From Lachnospiraceae bacterium (GTDB lineage Bacteria > Bacillota > Clostridia > Lachnospirales > Lachnospiraceae): 64,000 bases of DNA. The notes under the pieces were generated by a model that worked only from the letters and a program-made list of their open reading frames with translations, was not told the origin of the DNA and ran no database searches. The position numbers and the translations under genes are program-made. The stretch lies in NCBI GenBank assembly GCA_910575035.1, contig CAJTDL010000019.1:1-64000 (forward strand). The letters run 5' to 3'. Below are positions 58,597-64,000 of the stretch, piece after piece; position 1 is the first letter of the stretch, and every line of letters begins with the position of its first letter.

Positions 58597-60411
58597 TTGG
58601 AAGTTACTTACAGGAGGAATTTATATAAAAGCTATATGTGCATTAAGGCACAGAAAGATATCTGGGAAGAATATGAATTGCATATGTTGGAAAAGCAGAA
58701 AATACCAGGTCTTTTGCCAATGCAGACGACAGTTATAGAAGGATTGCAGTCTTATCTTTATGAAATCAGTGGGAAACAGCAGATTGAAGACTATCTTGCA
58801 GGAAAGAAAATAGATTTTGCCATACTGCAGAGGTTGTTGTTTTCCATTCAGGGACTATGTAAGGTTTTGCCAGATTATCTGTTGCGGGAGGAAGGGCTGT
58901 CCCTGGAGTTCCGGTTTATTTATGTGAATCTGGAGGATGGAAGCCTGTATTTTACATACCTTCCTTTTGGGAAAAAGAATCTTCCAGAAGCCTTTGGGGA
59001 ATTTATGGAGCAGGTGCTGCGAAAAATTAATCATCAGGATCGGACAGCCACTGATCTGGCTTATCAGATTTACCAGATGTCCACCAAGGAAAATGCTAAC
59101 ATAGGGCAGATGTTGGCAGCTGCATTGGGGAAACAAGATATGGAAGATTATTTTCCAAAAGCCAAAGGGCAGAGGTATGGGGAGCAGGACAGCACAGGAA
59201 AAAAGAGGTATGGGGATGTATCTTCTGGCAGTCCAGAAACTCTTGAAAAGGCAGGGAAGGAGAGGGAAGAAAAGAAGGGGAAATGGCATAAGTTTGCAGA
59301 ATCATTGCCATTATTTTTGAAAGAATCCTTTTTGTTATCCCATATACCAAGAAAGGAAACAGCCGGCCAGGGCAAAGTATTTCAAAAGGCAGAAGAAGAA
59401 AAGATAGGAAAAGATAGGAAGTTCACAGGAGAATGGATTTTAAAGCGTATTCCAGAAAAGGGTTTTTTGGAAAAAGCAGAGAGGGAGCAGATTCAGAAAA
59501 TTTCCAGAAGGTATTTTGAAAAGGAAGAAATTCATGCAGAGTCAGAAAGGGCGAAGGCGCAAGGTATCCTTAAGGTTTATGGCCAGGAGGGAACGCCTGG
59601 GAAGAAGCCAGTAAAAAGGAAGGTCAGGGAAATTTCAGAGGAATGCCTGCAGGAAATAGATTTAGAACAAGTGCCTGAACGAAAGCCTATCAGTATCCGG
59701 GAAATTCCCAAAGAACCTTTGCAGAAAGCAGGGATTGAGAAAAAGCCAGAGAATAAGCCAGTCCGGGGAATCCCCAAAGAGTATTTCTGTGAACCGGATT
59801 TTGTGCAGGAGCCGGAGGGCAGACTTAACCAAGGCGTTCCAAGGGAAGATATCCCTGGGGAAGAAGACGCCAATACAGCATCTGAAAAAATCCAGGTGAA
59901 AGAATTGCTTCAAGGATTACCTCAAGATATTTTGCCGGAAAACGCAGAAAAGAATGCAGATGCAGACAAACAGAAAAAAGAACGGAGCTGGCTTAGTGGA
60001 AAGCGAAAAGGAGGAGGCCTTCCTCCTTCGTTGCCCGCTGCCAACAAAACAAAAGACAGCATGCCCAAAGAGCCATTATGGCATGCCACAGAAATTCTGG
60101 TGGACTTTGCCCATCAGCCAGAGGGGATCCTGGTGTATCAGGGGGCTCATGGATGTGGAGATATTTTTATAGAAGGAACAGAATTTCTGCTGGGGAAAAA
60201 TAAAGAACAGGTAAACGGCGTAATAGATGCAAGAGGGGTCAGCCGCCTGCATGCCAGGATTGTCCGGGAAGGCGGCATATATTATATAGAAGATTTAAAT
60301 TCTACAAATGGGACATACTTGAATGGAGTGCCTTTGGAATACCATCAAAAGATGGAGCTGTGCAAAGATGACCATATTCGTTTCGGCGGTGAGGAATATG
60401 TGTTTTGTTGA
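58597..60411 (+). CDS. DUF6382-FHA protein of the Tad locus
   Basis: The 604-residue protein has an N-terminal DUF6382-like domain (EVTYRRNLYKSYM to about 200), a long charged linker (about 200-500) and a C-terminal FHA domain (EFLLGKN, SRLHARI, NSTNGTYLNG). FHA domains bind phosphothreonine. The linker repeats short phrases such as REIPKEPLQ, RGIPKEYF and QGVPREDIP. I place the start at TTG 58597, right after GGGAGGGAAAA, because the DUF6382 pattern begins there; TTG 58552 is the longer alternative. Such proteins end many clostridial Tad operons and may connect the pilus to Ser/Thr kinase signalling. Confidence 0.78.
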   Translation: MEVTYRRNLYKSYMCIKAQKDIWEEYELHMLEKQKIPGLLPMQTTVIEGLQSYLYEISGKQQIEDYLAGKKIDFAILQRLLFSIQGLCKVLPDYLLREEGLSLEFRFIYVNLEDGSLYFTYLPFGKKNLPEAFGEFMEQVLRKINHQDRTATDLAYQIYQMSTKENANIGQMLAAALGKQDMEDYFPKAKGQRYGEQDSTGKKRYGDVSSGSPETLEKAGKEREEKKGKWHKFAESLPLFLKESFLLSHIPRKETAGQGKVFQKAEEEKIGKDRKFTGEWILKRIPEKGFLEKAEREQIQKISRRYFEKEEIHAESERAKAQGILKVYGQEGTPGKKPVKRKVREISEECLQEIDLEQVPERKPISIREIPKEPLQKAGIEKKPENKPVRGIPKEYFCEPDFVQEPEGRLNQGVPREDIPGEEDANTASEKIQVKELLQGLPQDILPENAEKNADADKQKKERSWLSGKRKGGGLPPSLPAANKTKDSMPKEPLWHATEILVDFAHQPEGILVYQGAHGCGDIFIEGTEFLLGKNKEQVNGVIDARGVSRLHARIVREGGIYYIEDLNSTNGTYLNGVPLEYHQKMELCKDDHIRFGGEEYVFC

Positions 60412-60419
60412 AATAAGGA

Positions 60420-60448
60420 TTGATTTTGCCTTCAAAAATTTATATACT
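60420..60448 (+). promoter_or_regulatory. Promoter of the flavodoxin-SCP2 gene
   Basis: TTGATT (60420-60425), 17-base spacer, TATACT (60443-60448), 32 bases before the ATG. Confidence 0.55.
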
Positions 60449-60479
60449 ATGTATTAATGAAAAATTTGGAGGACTTAGT

Positions 60480-61472
60480 ATGAAAGTTAATATTTATTAT
60501 GGGGGGCGTGGGTTATTGGATGACCCCACATCCTATGTGATTGATAAAATGCAGGAGGTACTGGCAGAGCTTCGGGTAGAGGTAGAGCGTTTTAATATTT
60601 TTGAACATAAAAATAGCATCTCTACCCTGCCCCAGACAATGAAGGAGGCAGATGGCATTATCCTGGCCACGACAGTGGAGTGGCTGGGGATTGGCGGATA
60701 TATGCAGCAGTTTTTGGATGCCTGCTGGCTGTATGGGGATAAGGAAAAGTTTGCCACGACTTACATGCAGCCAATCGTTATGTCTACCACCTATGGAGAA
60801 CGGGAGGCAGAAATTACCCTTGCCAGCGCATGGGAAATGCTGGGGGGGCTTCCCTGCGGCGGCCTGTGCGGATATGTGGAGAATCTGGCTTCCTTTCGGA
60901 TGAACCATGACTATACGGTGATTATTGAGAAAAAAGCTGAAAACCTTTATCGCGCCATTTCCCAGAAGCGGAAGAGCCTTCCCAACAGCAACCAGGCAGT
61001 AAAGCAGTCCATATTGCGTACCCAGCAGCTGGAGCTGACCCCACAGGAAAGTGAGCAGCTGTCCAAATATGCCTCCAATGATCTCTATGTGAAAAAGCAG
61101 AAAGAGGATATTGAGGAATTGAGCAATATGTTTAAGGATATGCTGGGACAGTCCAAGGAGGATGAAGACACTGCCTATCTGATGGAACTGGAAGCGCATT
61201 TTGTCCCTCAGGAGAATTTTTCTGTAACGTATCTGTTTATGATTGATGGAAAGAAAAAGCCTTTGATTATAGAAGTCCACAATGATGAGCTTCAGGTGCA
61301 TTATGGCCAGGGGGAGAAGGTAGATGTCTATACAAAGATGGCACCTATGGTAATGGATGGCATTATCCAAGGCAGGATGACATTCCAGAGAGCCTTTATG
61401 ACAGGGGAAATGACAGCAAAAGGGAATTTGAAGAACCTGAAAATGTTAGATCAAATCTTTAAATTCAATTAG
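60480..61472 (+). CDS. Flavodoxin-like NAD(P)H oxidoreductase fused to an SCP2 domain
   Basis: The 330-residue protein has a flavodoxin-type domain (MKVNIYYGGRGLLDDPTSYV, ADGIILATTVEWLGIGG, IVMSTTYGER) of the NADPH-dependent FMN reductase superfamily. A linker helix bundle follows, and then a C-terminal SCP2-like lipid-binding domain (about 235-330: GQGEKVDVYTKMAPMVMDGI, GRMTFQRAFMTGEMTAKG). The fusion is found in some clostridia; the substrate is not known. TTGGAGGA precedes ATG 60480. Confidence 0.8.
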   Translation: MKVNIYYGGRGLLDDPTSYVIDKMQEVLAELRVEVERFNIFEHKNSISTLPQTMKEADGIILATTVEWLGIGGYMQQFLDACWLYGDKEKFATTYMQPIVMSTTYGEREAEITLASAWEMLGGLPCGGLCGYVENLASFRMNHDYTVIIEKKAENLYRAISQKRKSLPNSNQAVKQSILRTQQLELTPQESEQLSKYASNDLYVKKQKEDIEELSNMFKDMLGQSKEDEDTAYLMELEAHFVPQENFSVTYLFMIDGKKKPLIIEVHNDELQVHYGQGEKVDVYTKMAPMVMDGIIQGRMTFQRAFMTGEMTAKGNLKNLKMLDQIFKFN

Positions 61473-61527
61473 GGAGCCAGGAGCCCATCAGCAGTTATCT
61501 GTAGAAAAGCATTACTTCAATATGCAT

Positions 61528-61655
61528 AACTGTTCAGTACCTTCACAGTTACTATGTAAAATCCATTTTAAACGCCTTGGGCGATGGGATTTTGCACATC
61601 GGCATCACGTTCTCATGGCATCAGCAGCAAGTGCTTCGGACTGTACTGAACAGTT
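61528..61655. repeat. 128-base element with perfect 13-base inverted ends
   Basis: AACTGTTCAGTAC (61528-61540) is inverted as GTACTGAACAGTT (61643-61655). The inside has no ORF. The ends resemble the GAACAGTAAC ends of the dispersed family at 4.4 and 31.5 kb. Confidence 0.7.
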
Positions 61656-61726
61656 GCCAATACATACTAAGTTTATAGTTAGAATTACTTTATTATTTGC
61701 GCAAAGCGTATGACAGGAGGAAGGAC

Positions 61727-62149
61727 ATGAAAGATTCAAATTGTATTTTTTGTAAAATTGCAACAGGGGAAATTCCATCCAAAACCATTTATGAGGATCA
61801 AGAATTTCGTGTTATCCTGGATATCAGCCCAGCCACAAAGGGACATGCTTTGATTATCCCAAAGGAGCATTATGCCAATATTTATGAGCTTTCGGACGAA
61901 ATGGCAGGCAAGGTGATGGTTCTTGCGAAAAAGCTGGCATCCCATATGACCGAGACTTTGGGTTGTGACGGCTTTAACCTGGTGCAGAACAATGGGGAGG
62001 TAGCGGGGCAGACGGTATTCCATTTTCATATGCACCTGATTCCCAGATACCAGGGAGATGGCAATCAGGATAAGATCTGTTGGAACCATTTAGAGCTTTC
62101 CCAGGAAGAGCTGGATGGAATCTACCAGAGGCTAATCACAGAAGTGTAA
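61727..62149 (+). CDS. HIT-family nucleotide hydrolase (Hint-like)
   Basis: The 140-residue protein has the zinc-binding CIFC near the N-terminus, GHALIIPKEHYAN, and the histidine triad HFHMHLIPR near residue 108. It matches Hint-type purine phosphoramidases. AGGAGG sets ATG 61727. It is an ordinary housekeeping gene. Confidence 0.92.
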   Translation: MKDSNCIFCKIATGEIPSKTIYEDQEFRVILDISPATKGHALIIPKEHYANIYELSDEMAGKVMVLAKKLASHMTETLGCDGFNLVQNNGEVAGQTVFHFHMHLIPRYQGDGNQDKICWNHLELSQEELDGIYQRLITEV

Positions 62150-62254
62150 GGCCAGAGAAGAAAAGGAAAATGTTGACTAAATTTCCATGTTTTGCTAAAA
62201 TATTTTGTATAGAATCTACAAAAATTATTATAAAAAGAAAAAGGAGTGACAATC

Positions 62255-63601
62255 ATGGGAAAAGTTACGCTTGACTACAAAAAAGCAGCTGGTTTTATCA
62301 GCCAGGAGGAAGTCTCCTATATGGAGAAATTAGTGGAGGATTCCAGGAAACTGTTAGTTTCTAAAACAGGAGCAGGAAATGACTTCCTGGGGTGGCTGGA
62401 TCTGCCAGTGGATTACGATAAAGAGGAGTTTGCCAGGATTAAGAAGGCAGCCGCCAAGATTCAGGGAGATTCCGAGGTGTTAGTGGTTATTGGGATCGGC
62501 GGGTCTTATTTGGGAGCCAGAGCTGCTATTGAGTTTTTGCGCCATGGATTTTATAACAACTTATCCAAAGAAGCACGCAAGACGCCAGAGATTTATTATG
62601 CTGGGAATAGCATCAGCAGTTCATACCTTGCAGGTTTGCTGGAAGTGATCGGCGACAGGGATTTTTCTGTGAATGTAATTTCTAAATCAGGGACAACAAC
62701 AGAGCCAGCCATTGCGTTCCGTGTATTCAAAGAGCTTTTGGAGAAGAAATATGGAAAAGAAGAAGCTGCTAAAAGAATTTATGCCACCACAGACAAGGCA
62801 AGAGGAGCGCTGAAGAACCTTGCTACAGAGGAAGGCTATGAGACATTTGTTGTTCCAGACGATGTAGGCGGGCGTTTCTCTGTATTGACAGCCGTTGGCC
62901 TGTTGCCCATTGCAGCCAGTGGGGCAGATATTGATAAATTAATGGAAGGCGCTGCAGCAGGGCGCGATCTGGCTTTGAATAAGCCTTTTACAGAAAATGA
63001 CGCTATGCAGTATGCGGCTATGCGGAATATCCTTTTGAGGAAAGGAAAGGCAGTGGAGGTTCTTGCCAATTATGAACCAAGCCTGCATTATGTATCAGAA
63101 TGGTGGAAGCAGCTTTATGGAGAAAGCGAAGGCAAAGACCAGAAGGGTATTTTCCCGGCTTCTGTAGATTTGACAACGGATCTTCATTCTATGGGACAGT
63201 TTATTCAGGACGGCGCAAGGATTATGTTTGAGACTGTTATGAATGTGGAGCAATCCCGCAGCACCATAGAGATTCATGAAGAGCCAGTAGATCTGGACGG
63301 CTTGAATTACCTTGCAGGCAAGGATATGGATTTTGTAAATAAAAATGCCATGAACGGCACAATCTTGGCTCATACAGATGGAAATGTGCCGAATCTGGTG
63401 GTGAATATTCCAGAGCAGAATGAATTTTATTTGGGTGAGTTATTCTATTTCTTTGAATTTGCCTGCGGTTTAAGCGGATACCTCTTAGGCGTGAATCCAT
63501 TTAACCAGCCAGGGGTGGAGAGTTATAAGCGGAATATGTTTGCATTGCTTGGCAAGCCAGGTTATGAAGCAGAACGTGAGGAATTGTTGAAACGTCTTTA
63601 A
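62255..63601 (+). CDS. pgi: Glucose-6-phosphate isomerase
   Basis: The 448-residue enzyme has [47 protein letters not shown], and the catalytic Glu and Lys regions [12 protein letters not shown] and [12 protein letters not shown]. It interconverts glucose-6-phosphate and fructose-6-phosphate in glycolysis. AAGGAG precedes ATG 62255. Length and motifs are those of the bacterial family. Confidence 0.95.
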   Translation: MGKVTLDYKKAAGFISQEEVSYMEKLVEDSRKLLVSKTGAGNDFLGWLDLPVDYDKEEFARIKKAAAKIQGDSEVLVVIGIGGSYLGARAAIEFLRHGFYNNLSKEARKTPEIYYAGNSISSSYLAGLLEVIGDRDFSVNVISKSGTTTEPAIAFRVFKELLEKKYGKEEAAKRIYATTDKARGALKNLATEEGYETFVVPDDVGGRFSVLTAVGLLPIAASGADIDKLMEGAAAGRDLALNKPFTENDAMQYAAMRNILLRKGKAVEVLANYEPSLHYVSEWWKQLYGESEGKDQKGIFPASVDLTTDLHSMGQFIQDGARIMFETVMNVEQSRSTIEIHEEPVDLDGLNYLAGKDMDFVNKNAMNGTILAHTDGNVPNLVVNIPEQNEFYLGELFYFFEFACGLSGYLLGVNPFNQPGVESYKRNMFALLGKPGYEAEREELLKRL

Positions 63602-63641
63602 TTTGGATGGCCAGTAATTTAGCAGGAGTGGCAATCGGGAC

Positions 63642-63876
63642 GCTGGATGCAAAAGCTTTTCCCTGTTGTGTTCCGGTCTCCGAACAGCTGGAAGTTCTAC
63701 GCTTTCTGCGTTAAAATTCTGGTATCTGTATGAATCGGCGCTTAGTCGCCATTCATGGCTCCATGCGCGTCTTTTGGGGACATCCATGTCCCCAAATCCT
63801 GGGTTTTGTGCACAAAGGAATAATTTCTGGCTTTTCTCCGAAATCACAGCAGCAGGGAAAAGCTTGTGCATCCAGC
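63642..63876. repeat. 235-base hairpin-rich element with 24-base inverted ends
   Basis: GCTGGATGCAAAAGCTTTTC (from 63642) is inverted at 63853-63876 with one mismatch over 24 bases. Inside are the perfect stem TTTGGGGACAT/ATGTCCCCAAA (63773-63796) and an imperfect palindrome at 63732-63754. The former resembles the TTTGCGGAC/GTCCGCAAA stems at 27.4 and 29.9 kb. The remaining bases to 64000 show no supported gene. Confidence 0.7.
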
Positions 63877-64000
63877 TGGTCTTGGATAGCGAAAGGATTA
63901 TCAAAATACAAACTCCGCAGGACAGCGTGCACCGCTCTATTGGGCATCTTTTTCATCGGCAAGGCGGTTTTTCGATAGCATAGCGTTGGCTGCGCCCAGA

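Overview
The window looks like chromosomal DNA of a motile, anaerobic gut Firmicute, most likely a Lachnospiraceae (Clostridia). The signs are strong AGGAGG ribosome binding sites, a BofA-like sporulation protein, FliS and flagellin genes, a clostridial type of Flp/Tad pilus operon without outer-membrane parts, YesMN-type regulation and large glycan-active surface proteins. No rRNA, tRNA or CRISPR array was seen.

Layout. 0-4.4 kb: a cassette on the minus strand (response regulator, ABC ATPase, ABC-2 permease, histidine kinase, sigma-like ORF, truncated HTH ORF) that looks like the remains of an integrative conjugative element, next to a broken PF06541-type membrane gene. 4.6-13.6 kb: a phosphoesterase, then a flagellin-decoration island (CMP-nonulosonate synthetase, CBS-nucleotidyltransferase of the PtmE type, LegB-type dehydratase, two glycosyltransferases, a small helical protein, an unusual short flagellin), and a divergent minimal FliD-like protein behind a sigma-28 promoter. 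13.9-21.9 kb: a kinase without a nearby regulator, a lipoprotein, two membrane proteins, an ABC ATPase and two single-anchor extracellular proteins that together look like a self-contained envelope sensing/transport system. 22-29.7 kb: a large secreted protein with two GH43 domains and a broken paralogue of it. 29.7-32.1 kb: a repeat-rich stretch holding a decayed IS4 transposase and what looks like a complete type I toxin-antitoxin module. 32.2-38.7 kb: a sugar-binding lipoprotein with its YesM/YesN regulators, converging on a VanRS-like pair. 39.2-43.8 kb: a glycine-rich repeat protein, a methyltransferase and a membrane-anchored protein with a C39-like tail. 43.9-49.5 kb: a FliK-like DUF6240-type protein, the main flagellin, FliS and a DUF2508 protein. 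49.6-60.4 kb: bofA, then one Tad/Flp pilus operon with two prepilin peptidases, a TadZ without a normal P-loop, TadA, TadB, TadC, pilin, pseudopilins and a DUF6382/FHA protein. 60.5-63.6 kb: flavodoxin-SCP2 protein, HIT hydrolase and glucose-6-phosphate isomerase.

Two themes connect the genes. One is surface appendages: flagellin and its glycosylation on one side, an Flp pilus on the other. The other is envelope signalling: five sensor kinases, most of them beside transport or glycan-use genes. Intergenic spaces carry several families of dispersed and tandem repeats, many able to fold into hairpins, and these mark the places where genes have been broken or inserted. All functional statements rest on reading the sequence and on remembered family features; no database search was run.
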